Shown piece after piece: positions 1 to 12,468 of a stretch of DNA of 64,000 nt. The number at the start of each line of letters is the position of its first letter. The stretch's first letter is position 1. The stretch spans positions 2,232,001 through 2,296,000 of the forward strand of contig NC_042507.1 in assembly GCF_003054445.1 (NCBI RefSeq), read 5' to 3'. Made by a program: the position numbers and the translations under genes. The DNA is from Pichia kudriavzevii (Eukaryota; Ascomycota; Pichiomycetes; Pichiales; Pichiaceae). The notes under the pieces were generated by a model. That model ran no database searches. It was not told where the DNA came from and saw only the letters and a program-made list of their open reading frames with translations.

Positions 1-2465
<2,465 letters not shown>

Positions 2466-2613
2466 TCTATTTTTTGCTATAGATATATATCGAATTGTAT
2501 TCAAATTTGTTTTTCCTACTTGCCTCTGCTTGACTTTCTTATTTACTAAATAAACTTTTAATATATTTTATTATATTTGTATGTATTTATATACAAGCTG
2601 TTGACTTGTTCAA

Positions 2614-3471
2614 TCATTTGGAAACTTCTGGGTATTTCATTCTAGGAAATTCGTAAGAGTAGAAATCTTTGTATTCCTGTAGCTGAAGCGAATCCAGTGG
2701 GTTGTTGACTGTCCAAAAGTTCAACGTTTGAGACTTCTTTGTGTTCAGTTCCCTAGTGAACAGGGGAAATACATTGCTGCTTTCACTCATACAAGAATGA
2801 ACAGGCAATCCGGCATCGCCCTTGGTGATGTCTTCAATTCTAGCCGTCAATTCTCTTGCCTTCAAGTCAACCTTTGAGTCTGGACCATATTTTCTGTCTA
2901 GAATCTCTTTATACTGAACCAACAATGGAGATTCGAGGTATTGGTCGGCCATTATTTCATTTACCTCCATAGTGTAAACCATCTTCCAGTACTGTTCATT
3001 GTTCATGGGCATGAAATTCTTAGGCCCCAACCAGTAGCTACCTCTGTTCACCACGCCCTTGTTTTCTGGGTTCAACAAGGATAGTTCTCTTGCCAACTGG
3101 ATCTCCACATAGAGGGGATTCGAGTGCGGGTTGTCAAAGTAGGAAACTTCACGTATACCGGTAATGACAAACATCGAGCCGGCCGTGAAGCTGGTGAGCC
3201 TGGTAAAGCGTCGTTTCCAGACATTCAGGCCGGGAGAGAAGCGACGAAAGGCCCCACCAATGAGAACTATACCGGCAGCCACCTGGATCCTGGCCATTGC
3301 TGTGCGGGCAAACAAGGCATCGTGGGCAGGCGCCAGGGGGCCCCAAATCAGTAGATTGGGGGACGCATACCTGAACAGGTGTTTGTAGACACGAGTAAAT
3401 GTGGTGTCATTTGGGTCGTTCAACTTGTTGAATTCGATTTTGGAGGTGTTATCTGATGAAATCACCACCAT
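2614..3471 (-). CDS. Uncharacterised, mitochondrial-looking membrane protein
   Basis: An intact 285-residue ORF starting at ATG 3471. The first 45 residues are mixed polar sequence. Residues about 64-80 (IQVAAGIVLIGGAF) and 93-104 (SFTAGSMFVITGI) look like two short membrane segments separated by a basic loop (KRRF). The rest is hydrophilic, with conserved-looking blocks such as RGSYWLGPKNFMP. This resembles the layout of the fungal respiratory-chain-interacting protein YIL077C (Rci37), but I recognise it only weakly and assign no symbol. A TCACGTG box lies about 260 bp upstream. It converges on DBP2 with a 148-bp gap. The ORF is very probably real; its function is unknown. Confidence 0.7.
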   Translation of the reverse strand: MVVISSDNTSKIEFNKLNDPNDTTFTRVYKHLFRYASPNLLIWGPLAPAHDALFARTAMARIQVAAGIVLIGGAFRRFSPGLNVWKRRFTRLTSFTAGSMFVITGIREVSYFDNPHSNPLYVEIQLARELSLLNPENKGVVNRGSYWLGPKNFMPMNNEQYWKMVYTMEVNEIMADQYLESPLLVQYKEILDRKYGPDSKVDLKARELTARIEDITKGDAGLPVHSCMSESSNVFPLFTRELNTKKSQTLNFWTVNNPLDSLQLQEYKDFYSYEFPRMKYPEVSK

Positions 3472-4692
3472 TTAGTAAAAATATAGCTGCTTCAATACTG
3501 GGTACAACACTCTTGGACAATGTGCTTCTACAAAAACAATCGTATTTTTGGAGAAGACACACTGAGTCCAAGAGGATCACCTTCAATGTAACTTTTACAC
3601 ATGTGCCTCATACATGTCCATGACGCACTCCGTGAATATCCTCAGTGCTGTAAAATGCCGGGCTGTGTAGGAAATCGCATGGACGAAAAAAATGAATAGG
3701 GAAGTTTTTCTCGGAAGGCAAAGCCGGCGAGTCACGTGCTGCGACAAGAAATATGTTGTTGTATTCTTTTTTTTTTATTTTGTTCCGCTAGGGTATGGTA
3801 GTGTGTGAGACTGGAACAACCTGTTTTTCCGAGCGTCTTGATGGCCAGGGAGCACACCAACGACGCCAAGGGCACCATACGTTTGGGTGTTTCTAGGTAA
3901 CGAGAACCAGAGTGTTCCTTGGGGACAGACCATGTATAGCCAATACGTGCTGCAACTGTCTCCTTTCCTGTTGGGTAGTAGGGGGGACAGTAAGAAGGAA
4001 AGAAGTGCCGAGTGGATCTCCGACAAATATAGAAGCAGTACAATGACGAAAAAAGTGTAAGAATGATGTAACATGCGCAGTTATCGGAGAAACGTCGACA
4101 ATCAGGTAAGTGTCTGTGAATATTGGATAACAAAACAAAACACAGACATTCCCCCGGGGCTCTTGAGACAAGCGGAGAGGAAAGGAGAAGAGATGAACAC
4201 ACAATTAGAGTGGGGGTGTATTGTATTCCAAGTAAAACTCTCTATTGTGTGTGTCTCTAAACGCCGACACCCGGGAAAATCTCCGTACGGCCTTAACTAC
4301 AGTGCCGCGTACCCCCCCCCCCCTTGGGCCGGGGTTAAGGAGGGGGGAGGTGAGAAGTACAGGTTTTGTGGAAATCTCACCCCCGCTTTTCCACAATAGA
4401 CAATGCACTCTGTGAATGGAAAACGTTGGGTCAGCCACGTGGAAAGAAAGACAAAAGACGGTTGGGAAAGAAACCGGAAAATAGAGAAACGGGAAAGTAG
4501 TTCAAATGTTCATGACTATTGACATTAAAATTATATCGTCGACGTATATATGTATGTTTATAAGTGTATGTATGAGCGTGTACATATGTAAGTGTGTGTG
4601 TGGGAGTCTGAGAGGCGTTTTGTAATAGAAGGAAATTAATAGTGGGTATTAATTAGTAGCAGCAAAAGCGGGGAGGTATACACTCTCTAGAC
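3472..4692. other. 1.2-kb intergenic region, GC-skewed tracts, no credible gene
   Basis: It lies between two minus-strand genes, so it holds the promoter of the 285-residue gene (3471 side) and the 3' region of ADH (4692 side). It includes a run of 12 C at 4312-4323 followed by G-rich clusters to about 4352, and a GT-rich ATGTATGT-type stretch at about 4545-4605. Several ORFs of 60-156 codons overlap on both strands, but none shows domains or sensible composition. No tRNA or repeat element was recognised. Confidence 0.5.
3732..3738 (+). promoter_or_regulatory. TCACGTG (Cbf1-type E-box)
   Basis: TCACGTG lies about 260 bp upstream of the 285-residue minus-strand gene. CACGTG preceded by T (or followed by A) is the Cbf1/centromere-element-I preference and the Pho4 core. 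The same core followed by AC occurs in the MRPL28 promoter (63379) and upstream of the STP-type gene (46745). Occupancy is not shown by sequence alone. Confidence 0.35.
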
Positions 4693-5745
4693 TTATTTGG
4701 AGGTGTCTAAGACCATTCTACCTAAAATCTTACCCTGTTCCATGAGTTCAAAGACTTTTGGCAATTCGGATAAACCGACAATCTTGAATGGAGACTTGAC
4801 CAAGCCTCTAGTGTAGAAGTCAAGTGCTTCGGCGGTATCCTTTCTGTTACCGACATAAGAACCCTTAATTTCAATAGACTTGACAACGGCTTCAAAGACA
4901 CCAGTTTTGACTTGTGCGCCTGCTGGTAAACCAACAAGAACAACCTTACCTAGAGGTCTAACGTATTCACAAGATTGAGAAATTGCAGCTTCAGAGACAG
5001 AGACATTGATGACACCATGTGGACCACCATTGGTTGCCTCTTGGACAGCCTTGACGATATCCTTGGTCTTTGTGAAATCAATAAATGCTTCAGCACCAAG
5101 GGATTTACACAATTCCTTCTTTTCGTCACCACCGTCAATACCAACAACTCTCAGACCCATAGCCTTTGCATATTGAATAGCAAGAGAACCTAAACCACCA
5201 GCTGCACCGGAAATACAAACCCATTCACCTGCTCTAAGGTCTGCAGTCTTTAAAGCCTTGTAGACAGTGACACCTGCACACAAGATTGGAGCAACACCAG
5301 CCAAGTCGGTTTCCTTGGAGATGTGTGCAGCTTGAATAGCGTCAGCAGTAGCATACTGTTGGAAGGAACCGTCGTGGGTGTAACCACTCAAGTCGGCCTT
5401 AGGACAGTTTGGTTCAGCACCTTGTTCACAGAATTCACAACCCATACATGAACCATTCAACCACTTGATACCTGCGTAATCACCAATCTCAAAAGAGGTG
5501 ACGTTTTCACCCTTGGCAACAACAACACCTGCACCTTCGTGACCACCAACCAATGGCAACTTGGTAGCTAGAGGCCAGTCACCCTTCCATGCGTGCAAGT
5601 CGGTGTGGCAGACACCAGAGTACAGAACCTTGACTAAAATCTCAGTAGGTTTTGGCTTTGGAACTGGAATGTCCTTGTATGTGATTGGGCCGCCGTTTTC
5701 GTAAAAGACACAGGCCTTTTGTGTTTGTGGGATTTCGTAAGACAT
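4693..5745 (-). CDS. ADH1: Zinc-dependent alcohol dehydrogenase (ADH1 type)
   Basis: The protein has 350 residues, close to the 348 of S. cerevisiae Adh1, and starts at ATG 5745 in an A-rich context. It is a medium-chain dehydrogenase. Catalytic zinc ligands are Cys46, His69 (GGHEGAG motif) and Cys156; structural zinc ligands are Cys100, Cys103, Cys106 and Cys114. The Rossmann motif GAAGGLG is followed by VVGIDGG, whose Asp favours NAD. No mitochondrial presequence precedes MSYEIPQTQ, so a cytosolic enzyme interconverting acetaldehyde and ethanol is expected. Strong codon bias and a large promoter region with a TATA box suggest high expression. The choice among ADH1, ADH2 and ADH5 orthologues cannot be made from sequence. 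Confidence 0.95.
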   Translation of the reverse strand: MSYEIPQTQKACVFYENGGPITYKDIPVPKPKPTEILVKVLYSGVCHTDLHAWKGDWPLATKLPLVGGHEGAGVVVAKGENVTSFEIGDYAGIKWLNGSCMGCEFCEQGAEPNCPKADLSGYTHDGSFQQYATADAIQAAHISKETDLAGVAPILCAGVTVYKALKTADLRAGEWVCISGAAGGLGSLAIQYAKAMGLRVVGIDGGDEKKELCKSLGAEAFIDFTKTKDIVKAVQEATNGGPHGVINVSVSEAAISQSCEYVRPLGKVVLVGLPAGAQVKTGVFEAVVKSIEIKGSYVGNRKDTAEALDFYTRGLVKSPFKIVGLSELPKVFELMEQGKILGRMVLDTSK

Positions 5746-6591
5746 TTTTTCTAATAGGGGGAGGGGGGGTTCGTTTGAATTTAATTGATGTTAAAAGAAA
5801 CTAAAATAAAAAAATCAAAGACAAAATAATATAATTGGAAAAATAACAAATACACATCAACCAATATACATGGCGGCAAATGGGTGTCCTTTTATAAGAG
5901 TTGGTGTACAATTTGTTATCTTGACTATGATGCCACCCACCCTCACATTGAGGCCCACCAAAGGTGAAAACCATCACCCTACCCTCGCGCCGACGCACCC
6001 CGTGTATGGAATAATTGGGAATTGACCATTTACTGCAACAATATCACTAGCGCCATTAGTAACAATAGAATTGGGACTATTTTCTATCCGACAATTTCCA
6101 GAACTTCCTCATTGAAGACCACTAGCCCCCGTTGGGTAATAACGAAAATGTAAAACAATACCACCGAACGGACTCCGGCGTTTCCCGCACTCATGCCCCC
6201 CCGCAGAAGTCTCGCCCGGGGGTGGGAACATTATTCTCAACGTAGAGGCTGCAAACAGGGGGGGGGAAAAAAAAAAAAAAAAAAGAAAAAGAAAAAAAAA
6301 ATAGAAAATAGAAAAGTAACGCACCACCCCCCCCCCCACTCCCGCATTGCCGTTTTGGGCCGCGTCCGCACTGGTTTCCCTTACGATGCGCCCCGATTTG
6401 ATTCTCTAAAATAACACCACTATCAAGAAGAGGGTCATGCCAACGGCTATTTACGCCATTACATTTTAGCCATTCTAGCGTGCTACCGCACATAAGGATT
6501 TTAATGGTATTGGATTTAGTGTTTACTCTATATATTTTATATAAATACAACCTTTACTAAACACTAAATATTATTCATATTATAATTGAAG
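5746..6591. promoter_or_regulatory. ADH promoter region with homopolymer tracts
   Basis: This is an 846-bp gap upstream of ADH and downstream of SNX3 (both minus). A G-rich stretch lies directly before the ADH leader (5757-5768). Positions 6258-6308 are an almost pure purine strand, nine G followed by long A runs, and a C run lies at about 6327-6338. A-rich tracts exclude nucleosomes in yeast, which fits a strong promoter. No coding sequence is credible here; the ORFs present are low-complexity shadows. Confidence 0.5.
5889..5896 (-). promoter_or_regulatory. TATA box of ADH
   Basis: The minus strand reads TATAAAAG, a canonical TATA element, about 145 bp upstream of the ADH ATG. This is a normal yeast TATA-to-ATG distance and matches a highly expressed, regulated glycolytic-type gene. 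Confidence 0.6.
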
Positions 6592-7044
6592 CTAATCCGA
6601 ATTTTGCCAAATTTCATCCTGCATAAAGGACACCATAGTTCTGCTACCCGTTTGTAACAATGGATGACTGGCTACTACTTGTGCAAAATGCTCAAGGCCA
6701 ACACGTCGCTCCTCTATAAAGGACTCGCTGAACCGTTTCTTGTATGTGAGCAACCCACTCTCTGGTAATGGCGGCACAACGACCCTCTTGTTGTCACTCT
6801 CAAGGAGTTTCTTAAGCTTGACAAAATCACTAAATCGTCGACGGACTCGGCTCTCTCGTTTCTTGAAACACGGTATATTGGTCCGACACACAATCTCATA
6901 GTCGGTGTACTTGTTTGTCCCGTGTCCATGCGTAATGGGGTTGCAGACCTCGATTTCAAGCAAGTCCTCCGGCTCCTCGTACACCTCGTCGTGGACAGCG
7001 TATTCACCAAGTTCCTGGCTAAACGACACAAACGGATTCGACAT
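6592..7044 (-). CDS. SNX3: Sorting nexin Snx3/Grd19 (PX domain)
   Basis: The start is ATG 7044, giving 150 residues; the frame stays open upstream but with no ATG. The protein is nearly all PX domain: FLEIEV-like strand, TDYEIVCRTNIPCFKKRESRV, then RRRFSDF, the phosphate-binding basic motif for phosphatidylinositol 3-phosphate, and PPLP followed by EERRVGLEHF. The S. cerevisiae protein has 162 residues with the same order of motifs. Snx3 is the endosomal cargo adaptor that works with retromer to return proteins such as the iron permease complex and Kex2 to the Golgi. It is transcribed divergently from HAP5. Confidence 0.93.
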   Translation of the reverse strand: MSNPFVSFSQELGEYAVHDEVYEEPEDLLEIEVCNPITHGHGTNKYTDYEIVCRTNIPCFKKRESRVRRRFSDFVKLKKLLESDNKRVVVPPLPESGLLTYKKRFSESFIEERRVGLEHFAQVVASHPLLQTGSRTMVSFMQDEIWQNSD

Positions 7045-7470
7045 TCTATAGAAGGGGTTGGGTGGGGGTATAACGACGGATGGTTCCAAGTTTAAACTTG
7101 TAGAAATGGTCACTCCTTATAGAACAACAGTATTTGTACACTGGAGTTTTTAGGAGAATAGATACAAGGGGGGGCGGTTGCAGTTAGGGGAAAATTCGCT
7201 TATATCGATCCTAAGGTTAAACAAACAACAGAAAGGGTAAAACAAACAAACAAAAATGGAAATGGGGATTATAACGGGGACACTATTAATTGATTTTTTT
7301 TTTTTTCTGCTCAAAGTGGTTTGTCGCATTTTCCCCTTTTATGTTTTATTTTTTTTAAACTTTGATAAATATGTTCCAATGTGTATATGAAGGATCTCCT
7401 TGTATTTCACATTTGACACTTGACATTGGAGCATCTAGTGAGAGAGCCGTTGGAGACCGTACAATATAGC
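7045..7470. promoter_or_regulatory. Divergent SNX3/HAP5 promoter
   Basis: A 426-bp shared upstream region. It contains a CCCCT-like G/C stretch (about 7168-7176), repeated AAACAAAC units at about 7216-7255, and T-rich tracts at about 7296-7308 and 7350. No extra gene is seen. Confidence 0.45.
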
Positions 7471-8340
7471 ATGGACATATCAGACGAAATACCGTATCCG
7501 CAGCTGGATTTAGGAGTGGACGCCGAAAAGGACCACATGGACAAGATGGGACCAAACGGTTCAGACAATCAGAGGTTCGACTACTATGGGGACAGTGTCC
7601 ATCATGGCGGCGCCAGCAGTATGAGGGAAAATGATCTGCATAAAGGCGGGAATGCCGTCGGCAATGGCATAGAAGGTCTGAGAGGGGCGGGCGACGGTGG
7701 CGTTGATGAGCATGACAATAGCAATGGTAACGAGGAAGGTGATGACGAAGTAGCCCAAGGTGGTGGGGACGATGATGCTGATGAAGAACAAGAGGAAGAG
7801 GGGGATGAGGAAGAAGAAGAAGAAGAAGAAGAAGAATACGATGAGCGTGTTTACGAATTGGATGACGATATTAATGAGCCTAGTGGGGCGTTTGCAAATG
7901 TAGGACAGGGGCTTACTGGTAAGTACAAAAACTATATGATGCAGTACTGGCAAAACACCATTGATTCAATCGAGCGTGACGACCATGATTTTAAGAACCA
8001 TCAGCTTCCACTTGCGAGGATCAAGAAGGTGATGAAGACAGACGAAGATGTCAAGATGATCAGTGCAGAAGCACCGATTCTCTTTGCCAAAGGTTGTGAC
8101 ATCTTTATAACAGAATTGACCATGCGTGCATGGATCCATGCCGAGGAGAACAAACGTAGGACTTTGCAGAAGTCTGATATAGCTGCTGCGCTTCAAAAGT
8201 CGGACATGTTTGATTTCTTGATTGATATAGTTCCAAGAGAGGAGGAAAAGAAGAAAAAGAGCGATTCCCATCGCCACCAACACCCGGATCACGTGCAGGA
8301 ACAACAATTCTATGATAACAATCAATACTACAATTCTTGA
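7471..8340 (+). CDS. HAP5: CCAAT-binding factor subunit Hap5 (NF-YC)
   Basis: The first ATG (7471) gives 289 residues. The C-terminal third, about 150-245, is the NF-YC histone fold: [61 protein letters not shown]. The N-terminal half is Gly/Asn/Asp-rich with a long Glu tract coded mainly by GAA (about 7798-7836). Hap5 forms the DNA-binding trimer with Hap2 and Hap3, controlling respiratory genes and, with HapX/Hap4-type subunits, iron use. The acidic tract is polymorphism-prone. It is convergent with the RidA-like gene 118 bp away. Confidence 0.96.
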   Translation: MDISDEIPYPQLDLGVDAEKDHMDKMGPNGSDNQRFDYYGDSVHHGGASSMRENDLHKGGNAVGNGIEGLRGAGDGGVDEHDNSNGNEEGDDEVAQGGGDDDADEEQEEEGDEEEEEEEEEEYDERVYELDDDINEPSGAFANVGQGLTGKYKNYMMQYWQNTIDSIERDDHDFKNHQLPLARIKKVMKTDEDVKMISAEAPILFAKGCDIFITELTMRAWIHAEENKRRTLQKSDIAAALQKSDMFDFLIDIVPREEEKKKKSDSHRHQHPDHVQEQQFYDNNQYYNS

Positions 8341-8458
8341 TAGATGCCAGCAATCAGATAGACAAATAAGTAATTGAAGGTAAATGGAGCAAAAAAAAAC
8401 AAGAAGAAAAAAAATAACATTCAAATTATAAACTTGTGTATTTTAAGATATATACCAT

Positions 8459-8836
8459 TCACTCAACTTCTGCAACAAGTTCGATTTCAACCTTGAGTTG
8501 CGGGTTTGCCAATTGAGTAACCACACACGATCTCGCCGGCTTGGTGATGAAGTACTTACCATAGACACCGTTCATCTTGCCAAAGTCGGCTGGATCGGTA
8601 ATAAAGACTAGTACCTTGACAACACTGTCAAGCGACGAGCCAGCCGCCTGTAATACTGTCTTCAAGTTCTCAATGACATTGACTGTCTGCTCCTCGACCG
8701 ATTCCGGCAGTTTCCCATCTCTGATTCCAACAGAACCAGAGGTGTACACTAAACCTTGCTTGGAGATTGTGGCTGCATTCAAAACATTGGACGCTTCTGG
8801 AAGTCCAACATCTTCCCAAGTTAGGACCTTGACCAT
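8459..8836 (-). CDS. HMF1: RidA/YjgF-type reactive-imine deaminase (Hmf1/Mmf1-like)
   Basis: The start at ATG 8836 gives 125 residues, the usual family length. The motifs TSGSVGIRDGK, NVIENLKTVLQAAGSSLDSVVKV and KPARSCVV (active-site Arg about 102) are those of RidA proteins, which hydrolyse reactive enamines/imines made by PLP enzymes such as threonine dehydratase. The same frame stays open upstream through another ATG at 8995, which would add 53 residues resembling a basic, Ser/Leu-rich mitochondrial targeting sequence. A single gene may therefore supply both the cytosolic (Hmf1) and mitochondrial (Mmf1) forms; this is inference. Confidence 0.88.
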   Translation of the reverse strand: MVKVLTWEDVGLPEASNVLNAATISKQGLVYTSGSVGIRDGKLPESVEEQTVNVIENLKTVLQAAGSSLDSVVKVLVFITDPADFGKMNGVYGKYFITKPARSCVVTQLANPQLKVEIELVAEVE

Positions 8837-9381
8837 CTTGAGCTTAGAAAATATGGGCGATCCGGACAAATTGGAGGATATTATGAGTTTGGAAGTCCAA
8901 CAACGGTCAAAGTCGTTCCTATTTATATCAAACACATAATTCAAAGTGTTTATCAACTTTATCCTATAATGGAGATACAATTCCGACTTCGGCATTTTCC
9001 TTATCGGGAAAACAGCAGAAAGCTGAAATTTAACGCGCGAGAAAATCAAATTAAAAAAAAAAAAAAAAAGAAGGGAAAGTTTCGCGACTTTGTTCTTTTC
9101 GTCTCAGTTTGCCATTTCGACCTCAATTTCAGTTTGAGTTGGAATGTCTCCAACGAATGAAAACTCCCCTGTTAGTCAGCACGAGATTTTGTGCCACACT
9201 TAGATACTTAATTTTTTTTTCTTTTTTTTGGCATTTCTATTTGGAATGCCAGATTTGACCATTTTTATTCACATGGAAATGTATAACCATTTTAGTTGAG
9301 GTGTTTATTTTTGTTTCTCCCTTCAAAAAGTATCTATTGTGTGATCGACGTAACAACACTGACCACCACTATCCGACAATA
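8837..9381. promoter_or_regulatory. Divergent RidA-like/GRX promoter region
   Basis: A 545-bp gap between divergent genes, with an A run at about 9053-9070 and T tracts near 9211-9230. Part of it may be coding if the long RidA form starting at 8995 is used. No other gene is visible. Confidence 0.4.
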
Positions 9382-10116
9382 ATGGCCTTAATTGAAATAG
9401 AAAATAAAGATCAGTTCTCAGAATTGACTTCCGCAAGTAATAAGTTGATTGCACTTTATTTCCACACACCATGGGCTTCACCATGCATTCAGATGAACAA
9501 AGTCATAAGTACTTTGGCCGACTCTGCCCAATACTCAAATGTCAGTTTTCTTTCTATAAATGCCGATAATTTCCCGGAAATCTCAGACTTGTTTGACATT
9601 ACGGCCGTTCCTTACTTTGTGATTATTAAGGATGGAACTATATTGAAAGAGTTGACTGGCGCTGATCCAAAGGAATTCATAAATGCCATTGACCAATTCA
9701 ACGGACAATCTTTGGATCAATCGTCGACAAATCAATTGGCATCGTCCGCTACAGTGGAGTCCACCAGTACATCTGTCGAGGAAACTCCTGAACAATTGAA
9801 TGCAAGATTACAGAAATTAACAACAGCTGCTCCAATCATGTTGTTTATGAAAGGTACTCCATCGGCTCCTCAATGTGGATTCTCCAGACAAATGGTTGCA
9901 ATTCTAAGGGAACACCAAGTCCGATTTGGGTTCTTCGATATCCTAAAGGACGACTCCGTTAGACAAGGCTTGAAAACTTACAGTGATTGGCCAACATTCC
10001 CTCAGCTATATATTGGAGGCGTATTTCAAGGTGGTTTGGATATCATCAAGGAGAATTTGAGCGAAGATGACCTCTTCTTTGAACATGCCCTTGAAGAGTC
10101 AAACTCGTCCAAATGA
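9382..10116 (+). CDS. GRX4: Monothiol glutaredoxin Grx3/Grx4 (thioredoxin + CGFS glutaredoxin)
   Basis: The first ATG (9382) gives 244 residues, matching the 244-250 of S. cerevisiae Grx3/4. Residues 1-100 are a thioredoxin-like domain with the degenerate site WASPC (31-35). After a Ser/Thr-rich linker, residues about 140-240 are a CGFS glutaredoxin domain: [12 protein letters not shown] at 165-168, [11 protein letters not shown] and GGLDI. The CGFS cysteine and glutathione coordinate a 2Fe-2S cluster. These proteins deliver iron and inhibit Aft-type or other iron regulators in the cytosol and nucleus. A single copy would be the pre-duplication form, so GRX3 and GRX4 are equally valid names. 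Confidence 0.93.
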   Translation: MALIEIENKDQFSELTSASNKLIALYFHTPWASPCIQMNKVISTLADSAQYSNVSFLSINADNFPEISDLFDITAVPYFVIIKDGTILKELTGADPKEFINAIDQFNGQSLDQSSTNQLASSATVESTSTSVEETPEQLNARLQKLTTAAPIMLFMKGTPSAPQCGFSRQMVAILREHQVRFGFFDILKDDSVRQGLKTYSDWPTFPQLYIGGVFQGGLDIIKENLSEDDLFFEHALEESNSSK

Positions 10117-10199
10117 TACCTTAATCTCGACTCTAAACTAGTTACTTTTTATACTTTTTTTTAATCTAATATTACTAGCTATTACATCCTCCTGCCTTG

Positions 10200-12260
10200 T
10201 TATTCTTCAAACAGCCTCATTACTTCCGAATTGTCACTGAACACGTCTGCATCCTCCTCCTCTTCCCCCGTATTCTCGATGAAAACTTCATCACTACTGT
10301 CCTCTATAGGATCACTTGCAAACTCTCCGCCATCGTCATCATGTTCACTTGAGCTCATGTGTTCTTCACTCCCAAAGTATACATCTTCCAAAAGCGTAAT
10401 AGCCACTTTGGAAGCTGCATTGTGGTCATCCTCCTCCGCTATTATTTCATCATCTGCTGTGAGCGTATTCGTGAATCTACCACCAATGCGCTCTACGGGT
10501 CTATCCAACATCTTCCCCCTTTGGTACATCATATATCGAAACTTAAAGCTGGAAAAAATAAAGGGTTGATAATAACCATCTATCAAAATAAAATCTAGGG
10601 CGCATATATTGGCAAATGTCCTTCTCCTGATCATTCTTAGCTCTCGTCTCGTCAAATGCTCAGCAACTTCAAGCATTGTACTTCTTTGACGTTTCTTTAA
10701 TTTCGAGTCCCTCGAATAAACTAAACCTTTACAAGCATTTCCAGCCTGAAGACTCATTCTACTATTATCATTACCTCTTATCATTAATTCACATTGATGC
10801 CTCATACCATAACAACTGAAAAATGAAGCATTATTTAGAATACTGGACTGACTTGAACTAGAGCTTCTTTGTATAAGATTGTCAGACACACTCAATATCT
10901 CCATAAATTCATTTAATTCTTGACTAACATTGGAAGTTATACATGCATAATTTTCCAAGCAGCAAAGATTGAATCTTATTAAATGTGACATCACCTCACT
11001 GCTCACATTATCCGCAACTGCTAGATGCGGATCTATTCGATGATAATCGGTTATATTGTGTCTCTTCCTGAATTCTTCAACTTCCTCACTTTTATGTTTA
11101 GTGTTGTATAGAATCTTACCTATTGAGTGAAACAAGTTCATTCCTACACCCTTACCCAGAGAGGCGTACTCTACTTCCTCGTTCGGATCATACTGGTAGT
11201 TGTACCAAAACTCTAAAGAATTTATGGCATTTCTTAAATCTCCTAAATTTGACAAGGTATCAATCTGTTCATCAATATGCCAGTTTCGTTGAACTTCTTC
11301 TACTTTACATGCTCTCTCCAACGCCTTTCTTAGAAAAGTTTTTGCAACCCTGTTGAATTTGATCCTCTTCCATCCATTATTCTCCAATAGCATCAGCTTG
11401 TGACCTAAGACCGTTTCAACTTTAACTGTATTTTCAATCGTAAAAGTCGTACCATTATTATAGTCGAGATCATTATCAATATCAAATTCTGTTAGGCACA
11501 TAATTAAAGGTGGCAATCGGATATCATTAGAAGAGATCCAATCCCAAATTGCACCTTGGAAATTGGAATGCGTGTCTTTATGAAATATATTTGGAAGTTC
11601 CTCAACTATAATACATTTCTCATTCAGGCCAGTTAGAAGTTTGCATTGACTCAAAAATTCACTAAAATAAGAAACTGATGATTTCCCAGCGGAAGATTCA
11701 CTCAGTATATTAAACTCCACAATATGATCCTCACTTGAACCCGTTGATTTGTTCAAATTATCACTAATTTCAGATCCAAGCATGTTTTGTCGATACAAGG
11801 ACAATTTTCTGGACATTATTTCTCCAGCCAAAAGTTTTACCGCTGTACTCTTTCCGCTGCCACTGGGACCGGATACAACAAGCATTCTAGTCTTCGACCT
11901 CTGGTAAATTAAATCACTGATGTTTTTCTCCAGATCGTCAATTTTACGCTTATGAATACACAATTCAGCTTTGGATTCGGGTGTACATTCAATTGCCCAT
12001 GTCTTCCTTGTACCATTATTCGTTCCATGTGCTGGATCATGGTTTGGCGGTACTCTAACACGCTTGGCCCTCCCTAAGTTTAAATTCCGTTTCAGATCCT
12101 CAAACTTTTGACTATCTTCCTCATACTTGCGTTTTTCATGTTGTGATCCAATATATCGTCTTATTGGACTACTTAGGTGTGTTTTTGTTGATCTTCCATC
12201 ACTTTCTTCGCTTATCACAGATTCAGTACTGACGTCTGTCTCATTTTCACTTATGTCCAT
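10200..12260 (-). CDS. RAD24: DNA-damage checkpoint clamp loader Rad24 (Rad17 homologue)
   Basis: The protein has 686 residues (S. cerevisiae 659) and starts at ATG 12260. The N-terminus has basic patches (KRVRVPP). WAIECTPESKAEL plus IHKRKIDDLE is the Rad17-family lead-in, followed by Walker A GPSGSGKST (131-139) and a Walker B-like CIIVEELPN (about 210-220), where Glu-Glu replaces the usual Asp-Glu. The acidic C-terminus (DDEIIAEEDDH, EEEEDADVF) is also a family trait. Rad24 with Rfc2-5 loads the 9-1-1 clamp at damaged DNA and activates Mec1. It is convergent with GRX (83 bp) and tandem with MSH6. Confidence 0.92.
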   Translation of the reverse strand: MDISENETDVSTESVISEESDGRSTKTHLSSPIRRYIGSQHEKRKYEEDSQKFEDLKRNLNLGRAKRVRVPPNHDPAHGTNNGTRKTWAIECTPESKAELCIHKRKIDDLEKNISDLIYQRSKTRMLVVSGPSGSGKSTAVKLLAGEIMSRKLSLYRQNMLGSEISDNLNKSTGSSEDHIVEFNILSESSAGKSSVSYFSEFLSQCKLLTGLNEKCIIVEELPNIFHKDTHSNFQGAIWDWISSNDIRLPPLIMCLTEFDIDNDLDYNNGTTFTIENTVKVETVLGHKLMLLENNGWKRIKFNRVAKTFLRKALERACKVEEVQRNWHIDEQIDTLSNLGDLRNAINSLEFWYNYQYDPNEEVEYASLGKGVGMNLFHSIGKILYNTKHKSEEVEEFRKRHNITDYHRIDPHLAVADNVSSEVMSHLIRFNLCCLENYACITSNVSQELNEFMEILSVSDNLIQRSSSSSQSSILNNASFFSCYGMRHQCELMIRGNDNSRMSLQAGNACKGLVYSRDSKLKKRQRSTMLEVAEHLTRRELRMIRRRTFANICALDFILIDGYYQPFIFSSFKFRYMMYQRGKMLDRPVERIGGRFTNTLTADDEIIAEEDDHNAASKVAITLLEDVYFGSEEHMSSSEHDDDGGEFASDPIEDSSDEVFIENTGEEEEDADVFSDNSEVMRLFEE

Positions 12261-12468
12261 GACTCCATCCAGCTATACAGAAAAAGAATAGAAAAACGCC
12301 TTTATATACAACGAAATAATCCGCATCATGTTTGTTTTTTTTTTGTAAAAAAAAATCTTACTAACATGACAAACCTTCTATGAAAAATTCAATACAAGGA
12401 TTAATCGAACTAACTGGTTAAATATAAACTTGTTCCACATAGTTATTTATTTCGATGATTTTCAGTAC

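Noticed and set aside
3732-4399. ORFs of 99-156 codons between the mitochondrial-like gene and ADH
   Set aside because: They overlap on both strands, shift frame around homopolymers and show no conserved motif; the region is better explained as promoter and 3' sequence.
6193-6550. ORFs of 73-119 codons upstream of ADH
   Set aside because: They are poly-Lys or poly-Phe products of the purine tract and do not look like protein.
7561-7953. 130-codon minus-strand ORF opposite HAP5
   Set aside because: It is the antisense shadow of the Glu/Gly/Asn-rich HAP5 N-terminus (poly-Phe), with no independent evidence.
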